From Synechococcus sp. AG-670-A05 (lineage in GTDB: Bacteria > Cyanobacteriota > Cyanobacteriia > PCC-6307 > Cyanobiaceae): a stretch of DNA of 43,029 nt. Positions 27,731-34,892 of the stretch are shown one piece after another; position 1 is the first letter of the stretch, and the number at the start of each line of letters is the position of its first letter. Position numbers and translations under genes: made by a program. The stretch lies in contig QCSJ01000008.1 of NCBI GenBank assembly GCA_003211535.1, forward strand, positions 1 through 43,029. Reading direction: 5' to 3'. The notes below the pieces were generated by a model that had not been told where the DNA came from, made no database searches, and saw only the letters and a list, made by a program, of their open reading frames with translations.

Positions 27731-27945
27731 TTCTCCATGGTCTCGATCACGTTGTGTTGAAACTCATCCAGGGCATTCGACTCACTGAGATCGATGCCTT
27801 CACCAGCGGCATTCTGAGCCAGGTCCTGGAAGTGGAAGGCCCCTTCGCCATTGGCCAGGAACTCAATGGCTGAACTTTCACCACTCTCGCGAAATGCATC
27901 GCAGAGCGCCAGGAACGCAGCGTCTTCAGTGAACTCCCAATCCAT
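27715..27945 (-). CDS. small acidic hypothetical protein, 76 aa
   Basis: Starts MDWEFTEDAAFLALCDAFRE and is strongly acidic (many Glu/Asp), helical in appearance, with no membrane segment, ending NALDEFQHNVIETMEKLCQE. ATG 27945. It stands alone, convergent with the DUF4090 gene (33 bases between stops) and divergent from the DUF2237 gene. No family recognised, but the ordered helical pattern supports a real gene. Confidence 0.65.
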   Translation of the reverse strand: MDWEFTEDAAFLALCDAFRESGESSAIEFLANGEGAFHFQDLAQNAAGEGIDLSESNALDEFQHNVIETMEKLCQE

Positions 27946-28055
27946 CGAGTGGAGATAACTAAATGACCTTTACCGCGTTCCCCCAGGGGTTCGTCAACTG
28001 TCTGACGTCAAAATGTGCACTCCTTCGACAGACTTCCCATGCGATCCCTGTTCGG

Positions 28056-28448
28056 ATGACCAGCTCATCAGCCCCTTCAGCCCCCCTCAACGTGCTCGGG
28101 ACGCCTCTGCAGGTGTGCGGATGCTCACCAATGACCGGCTGGTATCGAAACGGCACCTGTCAGACCGATACAAGCGATCTTGGCCAGCACAGCATCTGCT
28201 GTGTGATGACGGAAGCCTTCCTTCGCTACAGCAAGGCCCAGGGAAACGACCTCTCAACCCCTGTTCCGGCCTTCCAGTTCCCTGGGCTCAAGCCTGGAGA
28301 TCGATGGTGTGTTTGTGCTCCCCGTTGGAAACAGGCACACGACGATGGCATGGCTCCATTGGTTTGCCTCGAGGCCACCGAAGACACAGCATTGAAAGTG
28401 GTCAGTCTTGAACAACTGAAGGAACACTCTCACCAATCGATCGGTTGA
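28056..28448 (+). CDS. DUF2237 family protein
   Basis: 130 residues with the DUF2237 core LQVCGCSPMTGWYRNGTCQT, then HSICCVMTEAFLRYSKAQGN and PGDRWCVCAPRWKQA, containing seven cysteines in conserved-looking positions. The open frame extends upstream, but ATG 28056 starts the family domain at normal length. The function of the family is unknown. The last 19 bases overlap the 3' end of the dehydrogenase gene on the other strand. Confidence 0.85.
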   Translation: MTSSSAPSAPLNVLGTPLQVCGCSPMTGWYRNGTCQTDTSDLGQHSICCVMTEAFLRYSKAQGNDLSTPVPAFQFPGLKPGDRWCVCAPRWKQAHDDGMAPLVCLEATEDTALKVVSLEQLKEHSHQSIG

Positions 28449-29158
28449 CCATCCCAGGCCAAGAACGCTCCTGAATCCTCTGGCGTCTGAGCGAGCAGCA
28501 CTTCCACCAACTGCTCTGCAGCCCGTTGTGGCGTGAACAGCTTGTCCGGCGGCACAAAGGTTTGGAAAGGTTTCGACAGGTCTGTGTCCGTTGTGCCGGG
28601 ATGCAGAAGCGTCACGGTGGCAAGAGGCCAGCGACGACGCCATTCGATGCTCAGTGATTTGAGCAGCTGATTCTGAGCTGCCTTGGCCGCCCGATAGCTG
28701 TACCAACCGCCACTGCGGTTATCACTGATGCTGCCGACCCGGGCACTGAGGCTGGCGAAATGGAAGGGTCGATCGCGATGCAGAAGTGATTCCACCGTGC
28801 GGGCGAGCAAAACCGGGGCGATGGCATTGATCGAGAACTGCTCCAACAGGGCGCGGCGCTCAAGCTGTTTTAGCCGCTTTTCAGGAACAAGGTCAGAACC
28901 GTGCAGTCGACCCGTGGCATTGACCACCAGCCGAAGTTCGTCGGTCTCTGCAACGAGGGACTCGCCCAAAGCCGCAAGGTCTGCATCCCGTTCGATGTTC
29001 AGGGTCAGATCCTGAACGGGTGGTCCCTGTCGTCCTGCGGTAATCACCCTAAGGCGGGGGCATGTCTGCTTCAGGCGCGCTGTGATAGCTGAGCCGATCC
29101 CACCGGTGCCGACCACCAGTGCCAGACCCGTCCAGGCGTCGTTTCCATGGGACGTCAT
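28430..29158 (-). CDS. short-chain dehydrogenase/reductase
   Basis: 242 residues with the Rossmann nucleotide motif GTGGIGSA (about 17-24) and the catalytic Y155-x3-K159 in YSYRAAKAAQNQ, with Ser at about 136-138 (FASLSARVGS) as the third member. The plan resembles CsgA/C-factor-like dehydrogenases. The cofactor should be NAD(P)H; the substrate is unknown. Start ATG 29158. It is divergent from the Ap4A-phosphorylase-like gene, with 90 bases between, and its end overlaps DUF2237 by 19 bases. Confidence 0.86.
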   Translation of the reverse strand: MTSHGNDAWTGLALVVGTGGIGSAITARLKQTCPRLRVITAGRQGPPVQDLTLNIERDADLAALGESLVAETDELRLVVNATGRLHGSDLVPEKRLKQLERRALLEQFSINAIAPVLLARTVESLLHRDRPFHFASLSARVGSISDNRSGGWYSYRAAKAAQNQLLKSLSIEWRRRWPLATVTLLHPGTTDTDLSKPFQTFVPPDKLFTPQRAAEQLVEVLLAQTPEDSGAFLAWDGQPIDW

Positions 29159-29248
29159 CGATTGAACGGTTTCTCTGCATGACGTCTAGCGAACGCAACG
29201 CTGCTCCCGCTTACGATCACTTCGCTCTAAAGGACCAACTGCGTCTCA

Positions 29249-30100
29249 ATGGTCGCCGAGGGACTGCACCAGCGGGCACTGCGTCGCAGCCATGAAGCGC
29301 TGAACAACAGCGCCCTACGCCCACTGAGTACGGATATCGAGACCTGGCATGGAGCAGGTGACTGCGGCTTTGAGATCCGTCATCTGGTCGGTGCCCCACC
29401 ACGGCACCTGAGAGCTGCCGGACCGAAACCGAATCCGTTCCTCCCCTGGGATGAGCGCCTCGAAATCACAGGGGTCGGCGACCAGCACGTACTGATCCTC
29501 AACAAATATCCCGTTCAACTCGGCCACATGCTGCTGATCACCCGCAGCTGGCAACCCCAGGTTGGATGGTTGTCTCTGGAGGATTGGACTGCGGTCTGCC
29601 GAGTGAATCATGAGTCCACTGGTCTTTGGTTTTTCAACAGCGGTCCCCAGGCCGGAGCCAGCCAACCGCATCGCCATCTTCAGCTATTGCCGAGAGAGGC
29701 CGGCGACAGGCTCTGTCCCCGCGAGACGTGGTTTCAGCAGCACTTACTGGAAGGAACCAAAACAGTACCCAGGGACACTCTCCAAAAAACCATCAGCATT
29801 CAGCCGCTGCCGGCAACCTGGTCCGGCTCAGCTCTCTCAGCTGTCTACCTCGAGCTCTGTCAACAAAGTGGGCTGGGCTCGCCGCAGCGCGTTGAGCATC
29901 CTCTGCACCCCTACAACCTTCTGATCAGTGATCACTGGATGGCCCTGGTCAAACGCGCTCGCGACGAGGTTCACGGGTACAGCGTCAACGCCCTTGGCTT
30001 CGCGGGATATTTGCTGAGCACGGAACGGTCGGACCGGACGTGGTTGAAAGCGAACGGCCCTGAGGCCTTGCTGAAGAGCGTTGTCGCCATAGATCCGTGA
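29249..30100 (+). CDS. Ap4A phosphorylase / ATP adenylyltransferase-like protein
   Basis: 283 residues of the HIT superfamily, related to yeast Apa1/Apa2: KPNPFLPWDERLEITGVGDQ, then HVLILNKYPVQLGHMLLITR, the nucleotide-binding histidines in SQPHRHLQLLPR (about 138-149) and the C-terminal PYNLLISDHWMALVKR. Such enzymes split diadenosine tetraphosphate with phosphate to ADP and ATP. Start ATG 29249. A tandem hairpin and terminator directly follow the TGA. Confidence 0.88.
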   Translation: MVAEGLHQRALRRSHEALNNSALRPLSTDIETWHGAGDCGFEIRHLVGAPPRHLRAAGPKPNPFLPWDERLEITGVGDQHVLILNKYPVQLGHMLLITRSWQPQVGWLSLEDWTAVCRVNHESTGLWFFNSGPQAGASQPHRHLQLLPREAGDRLCPRETWFQQHLLEGTKTVPRDTLQKTISIQPLPATWSGSALSAVYLELCQQSGLGSPQRVEHPLHPYNLLISDHWMALVKRARDEVHGYSVNALGFAGYLLSTERSDRTWLKANGPEALLKSVVAIDP

Positions 30101-30143
30101 AGCCACGAATGCATACTGCATCAGCCTTGTGCATCCGTGGCTT
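30100..30143 (+). repeat. 14-bp inverted repeat at the gene end
   Basis: AAGCCACGAATGCA (30100-30113) pairs with TGCATCCGTGGCTT (30130-30143) with one mismatch. It begins on the last base of the stop codon of the preceding gene and lies just before a terminator hairpin. It may protect the mRNA 3' end or be part of a small RNA. Confidence 0.7.
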
Positions 30144-30153
30144 GAACAACGGA

Positions 30154-30180
30154 CGGGATAAGACGTCCCGGTTCTTTTTT
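30154..30180 (+). terminator. rho-independent terminator
   Basis: CGGGA (30154-30158) pairs with TCCCG (30166-30170) around a seven-base loop and is followed by TTCTTTTTT-type bases up to 30180. It lies 54 bases after the Ap4A-phosphorylase-like gene and 5 bases before the sigma-factor fossil. Confidence 0.65.
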
Positions 30181-30184
30181 GTTC

Positions 30185-30526
30185 ATGCCTAACTCCAACA
30201 TTCAACGGCGCAACCGACTGGTTGAACGCCACCTTGACCCTGCGAAACAACCGTCCAGGTCCTTTTCACTGCGGGCAAGTCTTGGCCACGATAGATTCTT
30301 TCAGGTAGCCATTCTTGGTCTGATAAAAGCAAACAAGGCCTAAAGAAGCGACATGAGGGTGCCATTTGAGGCACTTGACATGGTTCATGTCTTTGGGGCG
30401 ATGCTTAACTACTTTCGGTAAAGCGTGGTGCGACTGCCGAGACGGATGGAGGAGGAAGCACAACGCCTGAACCACACCAACCAGCCAAGTAACAGCCAAG
30501 AGCAATGCTTCCTGGAGTATTGTTAG
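30185..30526 (+). pseudogene. fossil alternative (group 3) sigma factor
   Basis: One frame of 113 codons, broken by TAA at 30341 and 30419, encodes the N-terminal half of a group 3 (SigF-like) sigma factor. It begins MPNSNIQRRNRLVERHLDPA, then FFQVAILGLIKANKA, stop, DMRVPFEALDMVHVFGAMLN, YFR, stop, SVVRLPRRMEEEAQRLNH. These match region 2 of such factors (RRNxLVExHL; DLxQVGLxGLIRA; VPFxxFARPHxRGAxLHYLRD; VRLPRR). Regions 3 and 4 (the -35 binding part) are absent. The DLLQ core is altered (RFFQ). It should not make a working sigma factor. An upstream terminator separates it from the preceding gene. Confidence 0.72.
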
Positions 30527-30768
30527 GTAAAAATTACGCTGGCAGCCCCTAGCTGTGGATCCTCATGGCTGATGGAACTCCAGCTTGTCAATGATTCAAT
30601 GCTGAGCGCAGAGACAACATTCAGCAGGCTTTCACCATTTACAAATCAACGGTAAAGTAAGCCATGCATGCTGTCGTCCTCGAAGGTCGCAGTCTTCGCA
30701 ACGTCGTGAGCAGGGTTGGGGTTGCCGCTGTGGTAGCTCAGATACGTTTTAAGCGAGGTCTGAAGCAA

Positions 30769-30801
30769 CTGGAGTCGAAGCTGCTCCCTAAACAGCTCCA
30801 G
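30769..30801 (-). terminator. hairpin after the minus-strand mini gene
   Basis: Starting directly after the TAA of the 33-aa gene (on the minus strand), CTGG/CCAG and AGCTG/CAGCT form a bulged stem with a nine-base loop. The tail is only weakly T-rich (TTGCTTC), so terminator function is tentative. Confidence 0.3.
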
Positions 30802-30903
30802 TTAAGTGTCACGTTGCATCTGTTCGTGGAGTGTGCTGATAGTCGCGTTGAGAGCTGCTAGCTGTCGCTCCAAACCATCGCGCCAGAAGATGAGCATGGC
30901 CAT
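30802..30903 (-). CDS. micro-protein, 33 aa
   Basis: The minus-strand ORF from ATG 30903 has an AGGAG Shine-Dalgarno about 8 bases upstream. It reads MAMLIFWRDGLERQLAALNA then TISTLHEQMQRDT: a short hydrophobic head and an amphipathic, coiled-coil-like helix. A second ATG at 30897 would give MLIFWRDG. The plan resembles small helical proteins seen in other picocyanobacteria as I recall them, but no named family applies. It lies between the sigma fossil and the DUF3370 gene and is divergent from the latter. A hairpin follows its stop. Confidence 0.5.
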   Translation of the reverse strand: MAMLIFWRDGLERQLAALNATISTLHEQMQRDT

Positions 30904-31033
30904 TTTCCGCTCCTGATGCTGACGTATCCGTTGGTGGTGATCAGAGTTTCCGTTGCAGCAGAACGGAGGAAGCATGGATACACAGATTGCTTGATCAATT
31001 CTGGCGAATCAACCATTGTCCCGTGAGGTGCTG

Positions 31034-32713
31034 ATGGCTTGGCTTTCGTGGATCCGCCGCTTACGGTGGAGCATCTTTCGCCTGCAGAAGTTCAACCGCA
31101 ACCCGCCTGAAGATCGTCTCATGAGACTCGGACGTGTCCAACCTCAAGTCCTGGTCTGCGTCGCAGTTGCGACACACTCTTTTATGCTGGCTCGGCCGGC
31201 CTCTGCCTACGTCGCACTGATGTCAGGTCAGAGGGCCAAACCGCTCCAGGGCTCCTTCAACAAGGTCCCTGTTCTTCATTCCAATCAGCCTGAAATCGTC
31301 AAAGGGCCGGGAATTCTTGTTACGACAGCCCCCGGCACGGCCATCGCAGCGGAAAGCAACCGTCCTCTGCGAAATGCCACCTACACGTTCAATGGCGACT
31401 TCGGGGTGCACATGCACCACAAATATTACCCCTCCGATTTAAGAAAACTAGGAGGACTCAAAGACCGTGGCCTACTGAGCCTTGGCCTGATTGCCATCAA
31501 TCCAGGAGATCAACCAGTCACGCTGGAAATTCTCCGTGGATCGGTCAAAAACAGTTTTGAGGCTCCCTACCTTCCCAACAATTTGATGGGGGTCAAACCC
31601 CTGGGGAAACGACCCTGGAACACCGGACCGGGTGACGCGACAGCCGTTCAGATGCTGCGTGAAGAACTTGATCGAAGACTTCGATCATCCATCGTCATTC
31701 CAGCTCATTCAAAGCGAGTCGTAATCAGCACAGACCTGCCGGCACGGGGGATTGCCAATGGACTGTTGCAGGGACGAAGCGATGGCCCTTTTCAACTGGC
31801 CGTGGTTGCAGCTGAAGAAAACCAAAACGAACAGGCCCTGCTGGCTGTTCTCCGTCACGGCCGACTTGCTCCGGGACGGATCTATCTCAATCGGATTCGT
31901 GAAATTCAAACAGGTGAAGTCTTTTCCCGTGTCGCCGGTGTCGCCATTGGAGACCGTTACGACGCCAGCATTGACCACAACCTCAACCAGGGCCCTCTGC
32001 ATGTGCCTCTGACCAGCACATCCCGTCACAATTTCGGCACCGGTGATGTTCAGATCAATCCACTCACCAGTCGGATGATCGACTCATCCGTGAACAATGT
32101 TGGAACCTATGGCGTCCGATACGACGTCACGATGAACCTCAAAGGCCGAGGGGCTCATCAGTTAGTGTTGAGTCACCCGGTTGTGTCCGGCAAGAAACCG
32201 TTCACGGCCTTTCGTGGGTCAATCAGAATCCAGCAAGGCGAAGTTGTCGAAGAGGTCCATGTAGGGCTTCGCGCAGGTGAAAGTCTCGCTTTGACCGACC
32301 TACGTTTGACACCAGGACGCATCAATTCCGTCAACGTCAGCTTGGTGTACCCCGCTGATGCGACGCCAGGACATCTGCTGAGCGTTGTCCCTGTCCAGCA
32401 GATGGCGATGCTGCTTCAACGGCAGAAGCGGCAGAAGGCAACTCAAGTCAAATTGTCCGCTCAGAAAAAAGAACGCAAGGTTGTTCCCAACCAGGCCCCA
32501 CCCGTTGCGATCGAGCCCATCAACCAGCCTGAGAAGATCCGCATCAATTTGCCAACCCCTGTAACTGAACCGACCCAACAACAAGCTCTTGTGAGACCGA
32601 GACCTGCCACTCTTCCCCCACCACTTCCAGCTGTCGTTCCGCTCCCTTCGCCGCGCTACATCTACGCCATCAGCAGACAGCAGCAATGGCTCCGCCAGCT
32701 TCAGGGTCGATAA
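31034..32713 (+). CDS. DUF3370 family secreted protein
   Basis: A cyanobacterial DUF3370 protein: YVALMSGQRAKPLQGSFNKV, then PVLHSNQPEIVKGPGILVTT and later GTGDVQINPLTSRMIDSSVN and NVGTYGVRYDVTMNLKGRGA. ATG 31034 has a GAGGTG upstream and gives 559 residues with a membrane/signal segment at about residues 36-57. ATG 31121 gives a more standard signal peptide (MRLGRVQPQVLVCVAVATHS, ending LARPASA) and is also possible. The family domain runs to about residue 470; a Pro/Gln-rich tail follows (VPNQAPPVAIEPINQP, PRPATLPPPLPAVVPLPSP). It is probably outer-surface or periplasmic; function unknown. Confidence 0.85.
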   Translation: MAWLSWIRRLRWSIFRLQKFNRNPPEDRLMRLGRVQPQVLVCVAVATHSFMLARPASAYVALMSGQRAKPLQGSFNKVPVLHSNQPEIVKGPGILVTTAPGTAIAAESNRPLRNATYTFNGDFGVHMHHKYYPSDLRKLGGLKDRGLLSLGLIAINPGDQPVTLEILRGSVKNSFEAPYLPNNLMGVKPLGKRPWNTGPGDATAVQMLREELDRRLRSSIVIPAHSKRVVISTDLPARGIANGLLQGRSDGPFQLAVVAAEENQNEQALLAVLRHGRLAPGRIYLNRIREIQTGEVFSRVAGVAIGDRYDASIDHNLNQGPLHVPLTSTSRHNFGTGDVQINPLTSRMIDSSVNNVGTYGVRYDVTMNLKGRGAHQLVLSHPVVSGKKPFTAFRGSIRIQQGEVVEEVHVGLRAGESLALTDLRLTPGRINSVNVSLVYPADATPGHLLSVVPVQQMAMLLQRQKRQKATQVKLSAQKKERKVVPNQAPPVAIEPINQPEKIRINLPTPVTEPTQQQALVRPRPATLPPPLPAVVPLPSPRYIYAISRQQQWLRQLQGR

Positions 32714-32737
32714 TCTTCCGGCAGCAAGGTTGATCGT

Positions 32738-33721
32738 TTGACCGACGAGGAATCCACGTCGAAATCCATCACGCTCAAGCTTCCGAGTCGCCAGATCTCG
32801 TTCATCGACCAGATGAAACGGGAATACGGCGTTCGATCCAGAGGGCAGGTGCTCGAGATCCTGCTCGAAGGAATTCTGGGTGATGTGGACACAAGCGAGT
32901 CGAGGGACGTCGCCTCCGCTGCAGAGGAGACGGATGCGGTGGAGGAATCCATCAGACCAGAGGACACCAGCTTGGTGTTGATCGAATCCCCCAAGCAACG
33001 TCAACACCAGCAAGAAACGTCCCCTTCATTACCTTCGACCGGTGGGATTGATTTACCTGGCTTTGTGAGCCGACGGACCAAACAGCTGCGAGACACACTT
33101 CAAGCGCCGAAGCGTTCCAGATCCTTGAACGACGCACCGCTGCTCTCCTCTGTAACGATCCAAGATCTGCAGGCCGCTGCGCAGGCTGCGGACGATCATT
33201 GGTCATCCTTGTACGGCCAGGTCCCCGGAGAGACCGTTGTGGAGGCAGCCATGCTTTGGCTGGCCAGGGACCTCTGGAGCAACCTGGATGCCAGTGAGGG
33301 AAGCGCTTTCACCTGGTCTGCCGCCAATGCAGCGATGGAGGAACTCTGCCCTGAATGGACCGCCGGAGTTCCTTCCCTTGGACTTGTGATGGTTGTGGCA
33401 GGAGCGTTGGAGGATCCATTTGCAACGGCGGGGCTGTCTGAACGGATGCCAACCCTCGTCAGGCGATTTGTGAATCGCTTCCGCCGCAGTCGCCAGGTCA
33501 CCTCGTTCGAAACGCTCGAATCCACGATGACTGTTCATGGAGCATTGAAGCTCCTGGGTCTTTCAACACAAGCCGGGGCCTCCGTCACACTGACTGCAAT
33601 CCGAGAGGCTTACAAAACCCAGGCACGCGAAGCCCATCCAGACTCTGGAGGCTCCACGGACAGCATGCGTCGACTGAACGAGGCGTATCGCCTGTTGCGC
33701 GAGCTCTACCGGCAGACCTGA
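32738..33721 (+). CDS. ribbon-helix-helix-like / J-domain fusion protein
   Basis: 327 residues. The N-terminus (about 8-46, SKSITLKLPSRQISFIDQMK then GVRSRGQVLEILLEGIL) has the strand-helix-helix look of a CopG/MetJ-type DNA-binding fold. A charged linker follows, then a helical middle part (about 165-285). The C-terminus carries a J-like domain with the HPD motif (H300-P-D302 in REAHPDSGGS, then SMRRLNEAYRLLREL), which normally stimulates Hsp70 ATPase. The start is TTG 32738 with AAGG upstream. It follows DUF3370 by 24 bases. DNA binding and chaperone partners are inferred from short motifs only. Confidence 0.75.
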   Translation: MTDEESTSKSITLKLPSRQISFIDQMKREYGVRSRGQVLEILLEGILGDVDTSESRDVASAAEETDAVEESIRPEDTSLVLIESPKQRQHQQETSPSLPSTGGIDLPGFVSRRTKQLRDTLQAPKRSRSLNDAPLLSSVTIQDLQAAAQAADDHWSSLYGQVPGETVVEAAMLWLARDLWSNLDASEGSAFTWSAANAAMEELCPEWTAGVPSLGLVMVVAGALEDPFATAGLSERMPTLVRRFVNRFRRSRQVTSFETLESTMTVHGALKLLGLSTQAGASVTLTAIREAYKTQAREAHPDSGGSTDSMRRLNEAYRLLRELYRQT

Positions 33722-34103
33722 CGCACTGGTCTCGGATGGGATTGTCACGTAGACCAATTGCTGGACACTAGCGAGACGACTGAGATCGGCAAAGCACTGC
33801 TCCCTTGGCGCTCGTTGCAATCCCCTGGGATCCGCATCCCTCGGCACGGCAGCTGACGGATTAAACGCGCCCTGCCGGAAAGCTCTCCAGCTTGTCCAAC
33901 ATTGGACTCGAGACAGGGCCTAGAGAAAGTCCCAAATGAGAGATATGAGCAGCTAAAAACAACCTAACTTTGATCGTTTGGCGCTCTAATCGCCAGTGTT
34001 ATGTCTCTTCAAGAGCCAAAATTCCTATGAACAGTCGTTGTCCAGTCTTGTCCAGTGCTTCAGGGCAAATAGCATAAGGGCCGGAGGACAAAGCATTCAC
34101 GAG

Positions 34104-34136
34104 CTTGCGTTACTGCTGTAGACACAGTGACGCAAG
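34104..34136. repeat. 12-bp stem-loop
   Basis: CTTGCGTTACTG (34104-34115) pairs with CAGTGACGCAAG (34125-34136) with one G-T wobble around a nine-base loop. No T-run follows, so it may be part of a structured RNA rather than a terminator. Confidence 0.7.
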
Positions 34137-34189
34137 TTCAAAGCCTTCCCACCCGCTCGTCCACCAACGTTGACGCGCAACAGTCGCGC

Positions 34190-34212
34190 ATGAGACGCAG
34201 ACAAAGTCTCAT
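34190..34212. repeat. perfect 7-bp inverted repeat
   Basis: ATGAGAC (34190-34196) and GTCTCAT (34206-34212) around a nine-base loop. It is close to other stem-loops in the same gap. Confidence 0.55.
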
Positions 34213-34254
34213 ACCAAGACCAACGTGAGCGGACCTAGCACTTCTGAATCTCAC

Positions 34255-34287
34255 AAAAATCACCCTGGAGGCATCGTGCGACCAGGG
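34255..34287 (-). terminator. rho-independent terminator of apcD
   Basis: On the minus strand, CCCTGG and CCAGGG (34263-34268 with 34282-34287) form a GC-rich stem around a 13-base loop that itself can pair GCA/TGC. TGATTTTTG follows. It lies about 30 bases past the apcD stop. A smaller GTCTC/GAGAC stem (34292-34307) lies between. Confidence 0.65.
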
Positions 34288-34316
34288 GCAAGTCTCAACT
34301 GAGAGACACAAGCCGA

Positions 34317-34811
34317 TCAGGTGGAAGTCTGCATTCCCTGGATCAAGTAGTCGAAATAGGGAGCTGCCAGCTTTACCTGAGAATCAGACAGCAATGCGAG
34401 GGAGGCATCTTTCATCGTCTTCATCGCTTCAACCATACCGGGCATCGGAACGCCCAGGCTGTTGTACATCTCGCGAGCTCCCACTAGGCCGATGTCCTGG
34501 ATCATTTCGGTGCTGCCAGCCAGGACCCCGTAGGTGACGAGTCGCAGGTACCAGCTGTAATCACGCAGGCACTGGGCGCGCTGTTTCTGGCCGTAAGCGT
34601 TTCCTCCCGGAGCCACGTACTCAGGCTTGCGGCCAAACAACTGCTTGGCGGATTCATCAACGATCTTCTTTTCGTTGTCCGTCAGCACCACGACGACGGA
34701 CACGCGCATGGCGCCCTGTTCCAGAAAGGCGACCATACTCTGCAGCTCACCACTGGTCGGGTACCGCAGATCCTCATCGGCCTGAAGGATGAGATCCCGT
34801 ACAACACTCAT
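34317..34811 (-). CDS. apcD: allophycocyanin-B alpha subunit
   Basis: A phycobiliprotein of the phycobilisome core that passes excitation energy to the photosystems. The 164 residues carry the typical N-terminus SVVRDLILQADEDLRYPTSG and the bilin-binding cysteine C81 in AQCLRDYSWYLRL, followed by TYGVLAGSTEMI and GAREMYNSLGVPMPGMVEAM. The N-terminus and the Gly-Asn-Ala-Tyr-Gly segment (GGNAYGQKQ) mark it as ApcD rather than ApcA. Length (161 usual) fits. It stands alone on its strand, divergent from the methyltransferase gene with 81 bases between; its own promoter must be there. Confidence 0.94.
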   Translation of the reverse strand: MSVVRDLILQADEDLRYPTSGELQSMVAFLEQGAMRVSVVVVLTDNEKKIVDESAKQLFGRKPEYVAPGGNAYGQKQRAQCLRDYSWYLRLVTYGVLAGSTEMIQDIGLVGAREMYNSLGVPMPGMVEAMKTMKDASLALLSDSQVKLAAPYFDYLIQGMQTST

Positions 34812-34892
34812 GGAACTGGGCTGTCTTGCTGGAGTTTAGTGGTCTCAAGTGGGTCAACCGTCCGGTGACGACCCTGGTGTTACGCCATTGCA

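Larger units (their letters stand above)
33722..34316. other. 595-base gap between converging genes, hairpin-rich
   Basis: No protein gene is supported; a 94-codon minus frame at 33563-33847 is mostly a mirror of the J-domain gene. Four stem-loops are visible in the right part: TGGCG/CGCCA (33979-33995), a 12-bp stem at 34104-34136, ATGAGAC/GTCTCAT (34190-34212) and the apcD terminator pair near 34255-34307. A small RNA or decayed gene could be here. Confidence 0.5.

Noticed and set aside
29179-29295. 38-codon ORF (MTSSERNAAP...) before the Ap4A-phosphorylase-like gene
   Set aside because: Overlaps the better-supported start in another frame and lacks a ribosome site.
30664-30861. 65-codon plus-strand ORF
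   Set aside because: Opposite to the micro-gene at 30802-30903, which has the better start signals; no family.
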